From NCBI GenBank assembly GCA_016720595.1, contig JADKKI010000022.1, positions 186,001-250,000 of the forward strand: DNA of 64,000 bases. Direction: 5' to 3'. This document shows positions 15,179-24,416 of this stretch, piece by piece (positions within the stretch are counted from its first letter, which is position 1; the number at the start of each line of letters is the position of its first letter). The position numbers and the translations under genes were made by a program. This stretch comes from Myxococcales bacterium (GTDB lineage: Bacteria > Myxococcota_A > Polyangia > Haliangiales > Haliangiaceae). A model generated the notes under the pieces. It was not told where the DNA came from. It saw only the letters and a program-made list of their open reading frames with translations, and did no database searches.

Positions 15179-16587
15179 CGACGTTGCTCCGGCGCACGTT
15201 GCGCGGAGATCGGCGTATCATCGAGCAAGTGGATCGAGTCGACTCGCGCTACCAGCTCCTGACCCATGTCGCCACCGGCGGAATGGGGATGGTCTACGAG
15301 GCGCGGGACGAGGTCAGCGGAGCACGCGTCGCGCTCAAGCTGCTGCACGAGACCGATCCCGAGACGGTCCTGCGGTTCTCGCGAGAGGCCACGATCCTCG
15401 CCGGGCTCGATCATCCGGCGATCGTGCGGTACGTCGGACAGGGCGTGACCGCGGAGGGCGCGCCGTACCTCGCGATGGAGTGGGTCGACGGTGAGACGCT
15501 CCACGAGCGGATGCAGCGCGCGCCGTTGCGCGCCATCGATACGGTGGAGCTCGGAGGTCGGTTGGTCGATGCACTCGCCCACGCGCACGCGCGCGGGGTG
15601 GTGCACCGTGACATGAAGCCGAGCAACATCCTGTTGCGCGACTCGCGGCTCGACCAGGTGGTGCTGGTGGATTTCGGGATCGCGCGCGCCGCCGGCGGCG
15701 ACCGGAGCGTGACGGCGACCGGCGCCCTCGTCGGGACGCCGTCCTACATGGCTCCAGAGCAGGCCCGAGGAGATCGGGATCTCGGCGCCCCGACGGATGT
15801 CTACGGGCTCGGCTGCGTCCTCTACGAGTGCCTCACGGGCCACAAGGCGTTCGAAGGCCGTCACGCCCTCGCGCTGATCGCCAAGGTCGTGCTGTGGGAG
15901 CCCCCCTCCCCGCGGTCGGTGATCCCCCGCCTACCGGAGGCCCTCGATCGCCTGATCATGCGGATGCTCGCGAAGCACCGCGACGCTCGCCCCACCGACG
16001 AGGAGGTCGCGCAGACGTTCGCGGCGCTCGATCGCGCCGAGCTCCAGGACGTCGAGCTGCCCGGGACGGCCCCGCAGACGCCGACGGAGCCGGCCGCCAC
16101 CGCACGCCTGGTGTCACGGCCCGGGATGTCCCTCGTCATCGCCACCACGGCCGCGGGCGCGGATGGGAGTGCCGGCGATGTCGACGCGAGCGTGCGCGCC
16201 CAGCGTGCCAACGCGATCGCGAGCGTGCCGGATGCGAAGCACGCGCGCGTCGACGTGCTGCGCGACGGCTCCGTCGTCGTGGTGATCCAGGATCGCGACG
16301 ACGACAAGCGAGGCGCGCGCCTCGCGCTCGCGTGCGCGCGCGCGCTTCAGCGCACCGATCCCACGCTGATCACCGCCGTGACCACGGGAGATCTGGGATC
16401 GCGCGATCTGGTCGATGTCACGATCGCGGGGCTCGCGAAGGAGGCGATCGCCCGGACGTTCGCGAACGTCCGGAGCTCGGGCCGCCCCCCCGGCGCGATC
16501 CGGCTCGATCCCGCCACCGAGCGGCTGCTCGACGAACCGATCCTCCGGGTCGACGGGATCGGGTACGTCCCGGGGAAGATCGGATGA
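15175..16587 (+). CDS. Ser/Thr protein kinase with degenerate cyclase-like C-terminus, coupled to lanB
   Basis: 470 residues from the GTG at 15175, which overlaps the lanB stop (GTGA). A second GTG at 15229 would place the kinase fold right at the N-terminus, as in the kinase at 774, so the start is uncertain. Kinase signatures: ATGGMGMVYEA, VALKLLHE, VVHRDMKPSNILL near 140-150, VDFGIARA, GTPSYMAPEQ. No membrane helix. Residues ~315-470 (MSLVIATTAAG ... RVDVLRDGSVVVVIQD ... IRLDPATERLLDE) form the same cyclase-like tail as the lanC-linked kinase. The two kinases are therefore probably paralogues that flank the two core modification genes. Substrates could be the FHA proteins next door; this is inferred. 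Confidence 0.85.
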   Translation: MTTLLRRTLRGDRRIIEQVDRVDSRYQLLTHVATGGMGMVYEARDEVSGARVALKLLHETDPETVLRFSREATILAGLDHPAIVRYVGQGVTAEGAPYLAMEWVDGETLHERMQRAPLRAIDTVELGGRLVDALAHAHARGVVHRDMKPSNILLRDSRLDQVVLVDFGIARAAGGDRSVTATGALVGTPSYMAPEQARGDRDLGAPTDVYGLGCVLYECLTGHKAFEGRHALALIAKVVLWEPPSPRSVIPRLPEALDRLIMRMLAKHRDARPTDEEVAQTFAALDRAELQDVELPGTAPQTPTEPAATARLVSRPGMSLVIATTAAGADGSAGDVDASVRAQRANAIASVPDAKHARVDVLRDGSVVVVIQDRDDDKRGARLALACARALQRTDPTLITAVTTGDLGSRDLVDVTIAGLAKEAIARTFANVRSSGRPPGAIRLDPATERLLDEPILRVDGIGYVPGKIG

Positions 16588-16609
16588 GCCGCGGGTTCCA
16601 GGAGGTGAT

Positions 16610-17122
16610 GTGAGGGAGCTCAGGGCCTGGCTCGCGGACGCGAATCGTCTCGACGAGGCCGCATACTGTGCGGCCCATCCGTATCCGCTGCTCGTGCATG
16701 CGACCACCGGATACCAGCTGCGGCCGATCACGCGGACCGTCATGATGACGATGGATCAGGCCGTGCTCGATGTCGCAAGGCGCCCTGCCCAACCGCCGTC
16801 GGCGCTCGATGACTATGTGGCGTTTGCCGTGCGCGGTGCGCGCGGTGTTCCTGGCTTCCAGGTGACGATCGGATGCGCCGATGAGTCCGACATCGTGATC
16901 AACGATGTCACGGTGTCCAAGCTCCACGCGACCTTGATGCAGGACCGTCGCGGGCACTGGTACATCCAGGACGCCGGCTCCACGACGGGAACCCACGTCA
17001 ACGATCAGGATCCGAGCGAGACGCAGATCCTGGTCTCCGGGGATCGGGTCAGCCTCGGCATGGTGGATCTCGTGTTCTATCTGCCGAGCCAGGCGTATCA
17101 ATTGATCCGCCGTCTGGTGTGA
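16610..17122 (+). CDS. FHA domain protein
   Basis: 170 residues from the GTG at 16610, which sits directly behind a perfect GGAGGTGAT ribosome site. The N-terminal ~75 residues are helical (RELRAWLADANRLDEAAY) and unassigned. Residues ~80-165 are a forkhead-associated domain: FQVTIGCADESDIVIND, then VSKLHATL, GSTTGTHVND and a final strand VDLVFYLPS. FHA domains read phosphothreonine, and this gene follows a kinase gene by 22 bases in the lanB-kinase operon, so it is a likely partner of that kinase. It has no output domain, so an adaptor role is the simplest reading. It converges with the lipoprotein gene at 17126. Confidence 0.8.
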   Translation: MRELRAWLADANRLDEAAYCAAHPYPLLVHATTGYQLRPITRTVMMTMDQAVLDVARRPAQPPSALDDYVAFAVRGARGVPGFQVTIGCADESDIVINDVTVSKLHATLMQDRRGHWYIQDAGSTTGTHVNDQDPSETQILVSGDRVSLGMVDLVFYLPSQAYQLIRRLV

Positions 17123-17125
17123 CGC

Positions 17126-17479
17126 TCAGTTACAGGCCGCGCCGGCCTGCTTGAGACCGTCCGTCGCGGACTTGCACATCGGAACGAGCGAGGCCTTTCG
17201 ATCGGCCGGGATGCTCGCCCACCCGCGCGACATCTGCTCGTACGCATCCTTCAGCGCATCGCGTGTGGCCTGCGGGAGCTTGTCGCACTTCGCGATCGCC
17301 GCGACCGCGGCCTTGTACTCCTCGCACTCGACGGGGATCTCGTTGGCAGGTGCCGCGGCCTTGTCACCGCTGCCGCTGCTGCTGCCGCTACCTGCGGCCT
17401 TGTCATCTCCGCCCTTGCCCTTGCATGCGGCCCCGAACAAACAGGCCGTCGCGAGGAGGACGAGCGTCAGGTTCTTCAT
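17126..17479 (-). CDS. Small lipoprotein, function unknown
   Basis: 117 residues. It starts MKNLTLVLLATACLFGAAC, a lipoprotein signal with Cys19 as the probable lipidated residue. A Gly/Ser/Lys-rich linker (KGKGGDDKAAGSGSSSGSG) follows, then a compact helical domain from ~50 with three cysteines (VECEEYKAAVAAIAKCDKL ... VPMCKSATDGLKQAGAACN) that could form disulfides in the periplasm. This layout is common in myxobacterial small lipoproteins, but I do not recognise a named family. Confidence 0.75.
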   Translation of the reverse strand: MKNLTLVLLATACLFGAACKGKGGDDKAAGSGSSSGSGDKAAAPANEIPVECEEYKAAVAAIAKCDKLPQATRDALKDAYEQMSRGWASIPADRKASLVPMCKSATDGLKQAGAACN

Positions 17480-17498
17480 GCGGGCGTCTTAGCACGCC

Positions 17499-18110
17499 TC
17501 AGGAGGCCACTGGTTCGGCCACCGCAAGCGCGATCGCCTGACCACGCTTGCCGATCAGGCGATACCGGGTCGCCATCGAGCGGTAGTCGCGCGGCGCCGA
17601 AGGATCGTCGTCGACCTCGCGGGTCAGCGTCCCGACGACATGGATCGTCGCGCCCGCGGGAATATAGCGAACGCGCGACGAATGGCCGCGCACCGCGCCG
17701 TTGGGACGGAGGTCCCGGTTCGCATCGTGGCTCGGCGCGGTCACCAGGTAGACCTCGCGCGCGTTGACGCGCACGACGGTGTCCCCGACCGTGACGTCGA
17801 GCTCGACGGAGACGACCTCACCATGCACGATCCGCCAGCCCATGCTGGCGTCCCGTTCGCCGTCGTGCGCGTGGACGATCAGCTCGTACGCGAGGCACGG
17901 GATCCCGAGGCCCGGCACCAGGGGCAGCTTGGCCGACGAGCTCGCGATGCCCGTGATCCGGCCGTACGCGCCCTCGGCGAACGCGGCCGCCGGGAGCTCG
18001 GGCGCATTGCGATAAGCGCGCTCGACGTTCCCGCCCATCCGATTGAGCGTGGCGAACAGCGAGACCCCGGCGGCGCCGAACGTGGCGATGGCGGTGATCA
18101 GCCAGAACAT
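17499..18110 (-). CDS. Membrane protein, GIDE-like
   Basis: 203 residues from the ATG at 18110; a longer frame to 18179 would overlap the end of lon and was rejected. One N-terminal transmembrane helix ([20 protein letters not shown]) is followed by a soluble domain. The run [12 protein letters not shown] ... [17 protein letters not shown], then [19 protein letters not shown] resembles the GIDE-type domain seen in some bacterial membrane proteins (G.I followed by a C-Y-E motif). Bacterial members have no proven activity, and the eukaryotic E3 ligase RING finger is absent. It lies downstream of lon on the same strand. Confidence 0.65.
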   Translation of the reverse strand: MFWLITAIATFGAAGVSLFATLNRMGGNVERAYRNAPELPAAAFAEGAYGRITGIASSSAKLPLVPGLGIPCLAYELIVHAHDGERDASMGWRIVHGEVVSVELDVTVGDTVVRVNAREVYLVTAPSHDANRDLRPNGAVRGHSSRVRYIPAGATIHVVGTLTREVDDDPSAPRDYRSMATRYRLIGKRGQAIALAVAEPVAS

Positions 18111-18147
18111 GCCGACACTATGACGCAGGTCGCTCCGACCGACAGCC

Positions 18148-20541
18148 TCAGTGCGCCAGCTGTCGCTCTTCGCCGCCACCGAGCACGCCGAACAGCAGGC
18201 GTCCGTTCTGCAGCGTCGTATCGCGCAGCGTGATCGCCAGGGCCTGCCCGAGCGTGTCGACCGGTGAGATCACCAGGCGATCGCGCACGTCTTGCGGCAG
18301 ATCGTCGAGGTCGGCCTCGTTGTCCCGCGGGATCACGATGTGCGTGATCCCGGCCCGCACCGCGCCGAGGACCTTCTCCTTGAGCCCGCCGATCGGCAGC
18401 ACGCGCCCCGAGAGCGTGATCTCGCCGGTCACCGCGACGTCGTGGCGTGCCGGTCGGCCCGACAGTGCGGACACCATCGCCGTGGCCATCGCGATGCCCG
18501 CCGAGGGACCATCCTTCGGGATCGCGCCTGCCGGGACGTGGACGTGGATGTCGCGTTCGAACACGCGATCATCGATCGAGAGCCAGTCCGCGTTCGCGCG
18601 CGCGAACGTCCACGCGGCTCGTGCCGATTCCTTCATCACATCTCCGAGCTGGCCCGTGAGGATCAGATCGCCCTTGCCGCGCATCGGCGCTGCTTCGACG
18701 AACATGATGTCGCCACCCGCCGGCGTGTAGTACATGCCAGTCGCCATCCCGATCTGGTCGACCCGGTTGGCCTTCTCCGGGTGCACACGTGGGCGACCGA
18801 GCAGTGGCCGCACATCCGTGCGATCGAGGGTGGACCGCTCGATCTCTCGCGCGGCGATCTTGCGCGTCACCTTGCGTGCCAGGCGTCCGAGCTCGCGCTC
18901 GAGCTGCCGCACGCCCGCCTCGCGGGTGTAGCCCGTGATCACCTCGCGGATCGCATCATCGGTCAGCGTCAGCTGATCCGGAACAAGGCCGTTATCCACG
19001 GTCTGGCGCGGCACGAGGTAGTGCTTCGCGATGTTCAGCTTCTCGACCTCGGTGTAGCCACTGAAGTCGACCACCTCCATGCGATCGAGCAGCGGACCCG
19101 GGATGTTCTGCAGGAAGTTCGCCGTGGCGATGAACAGCACCTCCGAGAGATCGAACGGCACGCCGAGATAGTGATCGGTGAAGGAATCGTTCTGCGCGGG
19201 GTCGAGGACCTCGAGCAGCGCGCTCGCCGGATCGCCCTGATGGGAGACGCCGAGCTTGTCGATCTCGTCGAGCAGGAACACGGGGTTCTTGCTGCCGGCC
19301 TGCTTCATGCCCTGCAACACGCGGCCCGGCAGCGCGCCGATGTACGTGCGCCGGTGACCGCGGATGTCCGCCTCGTCGCGGGCTCCACCGAGAGAGATGC
19401 GGACATACTTGCGCCCCATCGCTCGCGCGATCGACTTCGCGATCGAGGTCTTGCCCACGCCCGGCGGCCCCGAGAACAGGAGGATCCGGCCCTTGTTGGC
19501 CTTGCCCTCGTTGGTCTTGGACAGCTGATAGACCGACAGGAACTCGAGCACGCGATCCTTCACGTCTCCGAGGCCGAAGTGATCCTCGGCGAGAATCTTC
19601 GCCGCCTCCTGGACGTCGAGGTGCTCGTCGGTGCGTACGCCCCACGGCAGCTCCGCGATGGTCTCGAGATACGTCCGGATCACCTGCGACTCCATCGATT
19701 CGCGACCGATCCGCGCCAGACGCGACCACTCGCGCGTGACCTCCTTGCGAGCGTCCGCGGGGAGCGGCAGCGCATCGAGCTTGGTCTTGAGCTCCTTCAT
19801 CGCCTCGTCATCGCCCTCGCCACCGTCGCCGAGCTCCTTCTGGATCGCGCGCATCTGCTCGCGGAGGTACGCCTCGCGCTGGCGTCCACCGAGCTCCTCC
19901 TTGACCTTGGACTGGATGTCCTCCTGCGCCGACATCACATCGAGCTGGCGCTGGACCAGGATCAGCACGCGACGCAGCCGGTCTTCGATCGCCAGGGCCT
20001 CGAGCAACGGCTGACGCTCGGCGACGGGCGCCTCCAGGTAGCCGGCGACGAGGTCCGCCAGCCGGCCGGGGTCAGAGATCTTCTCGAGCATCTGCTCCAC
20101 GGCCTCGTCGGAGACGCCGCGCTTGCCTGCGAGCTCGGCCGCCCGCTCACGCACCTCGCGGTGGAGCGCCACGAAGCTCGGATCCTTCGCATCGAGCGGC
20201 TGCTGCTCGGTGGCCGGCGAGACCGTCGCCACCAGGTAGCCGTCCTGCGGGGTGACCCGCAGCGCGATGCCGCGCTCGAGGCCCTCGAGGACCAGGCGGA
20301 CGCCGCCGAGCCCCCGCTGCACCGAGGACACGCTCGCGATCGTGCCGAACGTGTAGAGACCCTCGGGGAGGACCTCATCCTTGTCCTCGCGCTGGGACAC
20401 CACGAACACGCGATGCTCGGAGTCCCGCAGCGCAGCCTCGATGGCCCGTAGCGTCGGAGGGCGAGCTGCCGCAATGGGGAGGCTCACGCCGGGGAACAGC
20501 ACGCCACTCCGCATGGGGAGGATCGGGAGGGTCTTGGACAT
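18148..20541 (-). CDS. lon: ATP-dependent Lon protease
   Basis: 797 residues, a standard LonA length. The cytosolic enzyme unfolds and degrades damaged or regulatory proteins. N-terminal LON substrate domain (~10-200, [19 protein letters not shown]), a coiled helical linker, AAA+ domain with Walker [10 protein letters not shown] near 362 and Walker [12 protein letters not shown] near 425, and a C-terminal Ser-Lys protease with [14 protein letters not shown] (catalytic Ser near 679) and the catalytic Lys in [10 protein letters not shown] near 721. I chose the ATG at 20541 because AAGGAG lies 5 bases upstream; the frame itself opens earlier. Myxobacteria often carry more than one Lon, including the developmental BsgA/LonD type. 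Which one this is cannot be told here. Confidence 0.95.
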   Translation of the reverse strand: MSKTLPILPMRSGVLFPGVSLPIAAARPPTLRAIEAALRDSEHRVFVVSQREDKDEVLPEGLYTFGTIASVSSVQRGLGGVRLVLEGLERGIALRVTPQDGYLVATVSPATEQQPLDAKDPSFVALHREVRERAAELAGKRGVSDEAVEQMLEKISDPGRLADLVAGYLEAPVAERQPLLEALAIEDRLRRVLILVQRQLDVMSAQEDIQSKVKEELGGRQREAYLREQMRAIQKELGDGGEGDDEAMKELKTKLDALPLPADARKEVTREWSRLARIGRESMESQVIRTYLETIAELPWGVRTDEHLDVQEAAKILAEDHFGLGDVKDRVLEFLSVYQLSKTNEGKANKGRILLFSGPPGVGKTSIAKSIARAMGRKYVRISLGGARDEADIRGHRRTYIGALPGRVLQGMKQAGSKNPVFLLDEIDKLGVSHQGDPASALLEVLDPAQNDSFTDHYLGVPFDLSEVLFIATANFLQNIPGPLLDRMEVVDFSGYTEVEKLNIAKHYLVPRQTVDNGLVPDQLTLTDDAIREVITGYTREAGVRQLERELGRLARKVTRKIAAREIERSTLDRTDVRPLLGRPRVHPEKANRVDQIGMATGMYYTPAGGDIMFVEAAPMRGKGDLILTGQLGDVMKESARAAWTFARANADWLSIDDRVFERDIHVHVPAGAIPKDGPSAGIAMATAMVSALSGRPARHDVAVTGEITLSGRVLPIGGLKEKVLGAVRAGITHIVIPRDNEADLDDLPQDVRDRLVISPVDTLGQALAITLRDTTLQNGRLLFGVLGGGEERQLAH

Positions 20542-20601
20542 GGTGCTCCTTGTGGTGGACACCATCGACCGTGGCCGCAACCCGCCCGAACGACTGGCGT
20601 C

Positions 20602-22176
20602 TCAGCGCACGAACCGCGACGGGTCCTTGTCGACCTCGTCGAGGAACTGCGTCACACCGAGGGGACTGGCCTTGATCGCCGCACGGAACTTCTGCGCACG
20701 CGCGGTGAGCTTCTTGGCCACGTAGAGCGCGTAGAGGTCCCGGGGCTCGGACGAGCTGAACCACTGCATCTGCTCGAGCGCGTCGAGCGAGGTGTCGAGC
20801 TTGCCGCCTGCGAGGTCCGCGGCGGGCCGCGCGCTCACGTAGGCGAACAGCAGCTTCCAGCTATCCCCGGCCGGGATCGCACCGCCCCACCAATCGGCGG
20901 GCTGCTCGTGCTTGATGATCACCTCGGCGAGCAGGCCGAGGTACGGGCTGGCGTCGCGGCTCGCGAGCGCGTTGACGAACAGCGATCGATAGTTGCTGGT
21001 GAGCCCCTGCTTCAGGGTCGGCGCGGCCTGATCGAGCGGGAACGACAGCAGGCTCATCGCCGCGTACTCGTGCACCTCGCGCACCGGATCCCCGAGCAAG
21101 GGCGCGAGCAGCGGCAACAGCTTCGGATCCTGGGAGAAGCCGATCGCGAGCGCGGCTGCGGACCGCAGCTCCGGTGCACGATCCGTGGCGCCCTTCGTGA
21201 TCGGCGATCGATCGGGGCGCGCGGCGCTGATCAGCGTGGCCGCGCCGCGGATCTTGGGGTCCGGATCGCGGCTCCAGGCGAGGACCTTGGCCGCCGGGAT
21301 GCTCGCCACGCGTCCGAGCGCCCGGATCGCGCGCGCCCGCAGCTCCGGCGTGGCGCCACCGTCGGCGACGGCCAGCAACGCCGCAGCGGCGAGCTCGGCG
21401 GAGGCCGGCGAGGTCATCGTTCGCGGCCCGAGGCCGGAGATCGTTCCCTTGCCGAGGCCCGCGAGCCAGTACCCGGCATCCTCGTCGCGATAGTACGGAC
21501 TGTCGCCACCGAACACGTCGATGGCCGCGGCCGCGATCGTGGGATCCTTCGAAGGGATCGCCACGGCGATCTCCGCGAGCGCGGCGCCGCGCTCGAAGTC
21601 CGCGAGCTTCAGCATGCTCCCGCCGCTGTGCTCGTCGAGCTGCCGGATCCCCTCGAGGACATCGGCAGGATCGGCGCTCGCCACCAGGCCGCGCAGCTCG
21701 GACCACGCGGCCTCCGTGACGGTCGCGCCGCGGTGAGGCTTGAGATCGGCCGCGAGGATCGCTTCGGAATCGATCTTCATGGTCGGGGACTTCGAGACCA
21801 CGCGATAGCTCCCGCCACTGCCCTTGGCTGCGAACACCAGGTACGCGCGACCCTTCACGTACGTGAAGTTCGGCGGCGTGTACATGCTCGGTGCCGGCGG
21901 GCCCTTTGCGTAGTGACGGAACCGCAGCTGCTTCGGCGGCTTGCCTTTGAGGCACGAGACCACGGTGAACGTCGTCTCGCGGACCTCGAAGCTCGACACG
22001 GCCGGAAACCAGGCATCGGCCACCTTGCGATCCGAGGCGACCACGCCCTTGCAGACGAGGTCCGCCTTGGTGGCGAGCGCCTCGAGCGGGACCGCCGGGC
22101 CCACGCCGTATCCATGGGCGGTCGACGCCCCGAACACCACCATCGACATCGTCGCTGCGGTCATCCACCCGTGCAT
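20602..22176 (-). CDS. Secreted HEAT-repeat protein
   Basis: 524 residues with an N-terminal signal peptide (MTAATMSMVVFGASTAHG). Residues ~25-200 carry a beta-rich region similar to the N-terminal part of many secreted myxobacterial proteins (KADLVCKGVVASDRKV, LRFRHYAKG). From ~240 to ~450 there are HEAT-type helical repeats with Ala/Leu periodicity (LRARAIRALGRVASIPAAKV, LRSAAALAIGFSQDPKLLPL, VHEYAAMSLLSFP). HEAT repeats make protein-binding solenoids, here probably in the periplasm. No enzyme motif is seen. It precedes lon on the same strand, but I see no functional link. Confidence 0.75.
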   Translation of the reverse strand: MHGWMTAATMSMVVFGASTAHGYGVGPAVPLEALATKADLVCKGVVASDRKVADAWFPAVSSFEVRETTFTVVSCLKGKPPKQLRFRHYAKGPPAPSMYTPPNFTYVKGRAYLVFAAKGSGGSYRVVSKSPTMKIDSEAILAADLKPHRGATVTEAAWSELRGLVASADPADVLEGIRQLDEHSGGSMLKLADFERGAALAEIAVAIPSKDPTIAAAAIDVFGGDSPYYRDEDAGYWLAGLGKGTISGLGPRTMTSPASAELAAAALLAVADGGATPELRARAIRALGRVASIPAAKVLAWSRDPDPKIRGAATLISAARPDRSPITKGATDRAPELRSAAALAIGFSQDPKLLPLLAPLLGDPVREVHEYAAMSLLSFPLDQAAPTLKQGLTSNYRSLFVNALASRDASPYLGLLAEVIIKHEQPADWWGGAIPAGDSWKLLFAYVSARPAADLAGGKLDTSLDALEQMQWFSSSEPRDLYALYVAKKLTARAQKFRAAIKASPLGVTQFLDEVDKDPSRFVR

Positions 22177-22203
22177 GCCGTTACGGTAGCACCGGCGCTG
22201 GGG

Positions 22204-23277
22204 TCACGCCGGCGAGGATGGCTGCACGACGTGGACCGTCTGCGTCGGGAACGCCATCGAGGTCCCCGCCCGCTCGATGGCCTCCATGAACGCGATCAAC
22301 ACGCCCTCGCGGATCCCCTGGAACTCGGCCCAGTCCGCCGTCTGGAACCACGCGACGACCTCGATATCGAGCGATGAGCTGCCGAGCTGCTTGAGCTTGA
22401 CCACGATGCCGTCCGGCCAGATCTGCGGATGATCGCGCAGGATCTTGTCGAGCTCGCGGATCACCGTGCGCATCTGCTCCGCCGTCGTGGCGTAGACAAG
22501 GCCGATCATGCAGGCGAGCCGCATGCGATCGCGCACCGTGTACGACTCGATCCGCTGGTTCGCGAGCTCGCCATTGGGGATCGTCACGATCGTCCGATCC
22601 TGCGTGCGGATCCGCGTCGAGCGGAGGCCGATCTGCTCCACGGTCCCGACCACGTCGTAGACCTTCACGAAGTCCCCTTCGCGCAATGGCTGATCGATGC
22701 CGATCGAGACCGCGCCGAACAGGTTCTCCACCGTCTTCTGCGCAGCGAGGGCGATCACGAGGCCACCGATGCCGAGCCCTGCGATCAGGCTCGCCACCGA
22801 GACCCCGAGCTGGGACAGGGCCACCAGCGTGCCGAGCACCATGACGGCCGCCTTCGTGAACCGCGCGCCGAGCGCAAGCAGCGACCGCGAGGCCGGGCGA
22901 TCGATGGCCCACGAGCGCTGGGCGAGCGCATCACGGAACAGATCGATCGCACGGAACAGCGCCCACTCGACCGTCATGATCGACAGCAGGCTCATCGCAT
23001 CGCGCAGCATCGACATCGTGCGCAGATCGATCTCCAGCCACTCGAGCCCGATGCGGAACACCTGGATCGCGACGAACAACGACACCGGCCCCGCGAGCTG
23101 CGCGCCGAGGTTGTCGTCCCACTCGGCCTTCGTGCGGCGCGTGATGCGCACGATCGTGTACCGGAGGATCCGCGTGAGCAGCCAGCCTCCGATGATCGAC
23201 ACCACGAGGATGCCGATCGCCTGGGCGATCACGGAGTCCTTGACCGCGTCGACGATTGCCCAGAATTGCTCGACCAT
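22204..23277 (-). CDS. MscS-family mechanosensitive channel
   Basis: 357 residues. Four or five transmembrane helices span ~1-200. The pore-lining helix with the family glycine/alanine pattern is GLGIGGLVIALAAQKTVENL near 185-205, followed by the beta domain (GDFVKVYDVVGTVEQIGLRS, IPNGELANQRIESYT) and the C-terminal cytoplasmic alpha/beta part. Proteins of this family open on membrane tension during osmotic downshock. The length and the extra N-terminal helices fit the YnaI/YbdG-like size class rather than minimal MscS. It is transcribed in the same direction as the HEAT-repeat gene, 27 bases upstream of it. Confidence 0.9.
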   Translation of the reverse strand: MVEQFWAIVDAVKDSVIAQAIGILVVSIIGGWLLTRILRYTIVRITRRTKAEWDDNLGAQLAGPVSLFVAIQVFRIGLEWLEIDLRTMSMLRDAMSLLSIMTVEWALFRAIDLFRDALAQRSWAIDRPASRSLLALGARFTKAAVMVLGTLVALSQLGVSVASLIAGLGIGGLVIALAAQKTVENLFGAVSIGIDQPLREGDFVKVYDVVGTVEQIGLRSTRIRTQDRTIVTIPNGELANQRIESYTVRDRMRLACMIGLVYATTAEQMRTVIRELDKILRDHPQIWPDGIVVKLKQLGSSSLDIEVVAWFQTADWAEFQGIREGVLIAFMEAIERAGTSMAFPTQTVHVVQPSSPA

Positions 23278-23343
23278 CGGCGTGGGTGTTAGCGCACCCG
23301 GCCGCGGGGCGTCGAGGACCTGAGCCGGGAGCTTCGGGCGCGC

Positions 23344-23844
23344 TCAGTGACCGCGGCGTGGTGGGCGGCGCTGCGGGATCGGCGGAGGAACCGCGCCGCT
23401 GATCCGACCGGTCGCGAGCGATCCGACGGAGCTGAACGGACCGAGCGGCGGCGGGCGCACGACGACTGCCGTGGGGTTTTGGTTCGGCATCGGGATCGGA
23501 ACGCTACCCTTGGCGAGGCGGGTGCGTGCGCTCGGTGGTTGGGGCAGCGGCCCGGGGAGTGGCGTGAACAGCGAGCTCTGATCGAGCGTGGCGATCACCT
23601 GCGTGAGGCCCACGATCGGCGCGGGGGCCCGTGGAGCGGCCGGCCGCGGCGCAGGCTTGGCTGCCAGCATCGCGGCGGTCTCCGCCTTGATCCGTGCAGC
23701 CGCCGCCAGCTGGGCGGCCCGAGCCGCGACCCGATCGCGCTCGCGACGCCAGGCACGGAGTTGCTTCTTCGCGATCGTCAACATCGCGAAGATGCTCAGT
23801 AGTGCCACCAACGCCACACTGATGAACAGGATGAGGGGAACCAC
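23344..23844 (-). CDS. Single-pass membrane protein with Pro-rich tail, unknown
   Basis: 166 residues. It opens with one strong hydrophobic helix (MVPLILFISVALVALLSIFA) followed by a basic amphipathic or coiled segment (KKQLRAWRRERDRVAARAAQ) with an alanine-rich helix. The rest is a low-complexity Pro/Ala/Arg-rich tail containing TRLAKGSVPIPMPNQN and ending PPPIPQRRPPRRGH. It may anchor a partner at the membrane. I do not recognise a family. Codon use looks normal for this genome. Confidence 0.6.
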   Translation of the reverse strand: MVPLILFISVALVALLSIFAMLTIAKKQLRAWRRERDRVAARAAQLAAAARIKAETAAMLAAKPAPRPAAPRAPAPIVGLTQVIATLDQSSLFTPLPGPLPQPPSARTRLAKGSVPIPMPNQNPTAVVVRPPPLGPFSSVGSLATGRISGAVPPPIPQRRPPRRGH

Positions 23845-23915
23845 GTCACCCTCTCAAGCAACTCGCGTTCCGCGCTAACCAGCTGCGACTCCTACCCACC
23901 ACGGCGCCGGAACCG

Positions 23916-24330
23916 TCACCTACTCGTACAGTTGTACGCTGAGGGTACGGATCGGCGGATCCACGGACCACTCCGCACGATCACGGTGTTCGGTCGCGCG
24001 AGCATCAGCTGCTCGGCCGCGACCCTCGTGAGTCCATAGACGCTCAACGGATCGGTGGCCGAGGTCTCGTCGTACGGTCCGGTGTCGCCGCTGAACACGT
24101 GATCGCTGGAGCAATAGACGATCCGCGCGTCGGGTGGCGCGTGCGCGATCAGGATCCGCATCGCGTCCACGTTCACGGCCCACGCAAACGCGGGATCGCG
24201 CTCGCAGCTCTCCACGTCGCACACGCCCGCGCACTGCACGATCATCCGCGGGCAGATCCGGGAGAACAGCTCGATCACCGCGGACTCGTCGTCGAGGTCG
24301 ATCCCGCCGATCGTGCCGGCTGGTGGACGC
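23916..24330 (-). pseudogene. RmlD-like sugar-nucleotide reductase remnant
   Basis: The frame encodes the middle of a short-chain dehydrogenase/reductase like dTDP-4-dehydrorhamnose reductase: IVQCAGVCDVESCERDP, then AWAVNVDAMRILIAHAPP, IVYCSSDHVFSGDTGPYDET and the active-site YGLTRVAAEQ (Tyr-x3 in place of the usual YxxxK), then VIVRSGPWI. The Rossmann start (GxxGxxG) is not in frame upstream, where the reading degenerates. The C-terminal substrate domain is cut off after SGPWIRRS by the stop at 23916. Normal length is ~280-300 residues and only ~125 are recognisable. I read it as a decaying fragment. A frameshift in a real gene is less likely, because both ends are missing. Confidence 0.6.
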
Positions 24331-24416
24331 CGCGCGTGCTCGCACCGAACAGCACATCTGGCGACCGATCCACGCGAGCGGCAGCATAGCCCCGGAACCA
24401 CGCTACGCTGCTCGAG

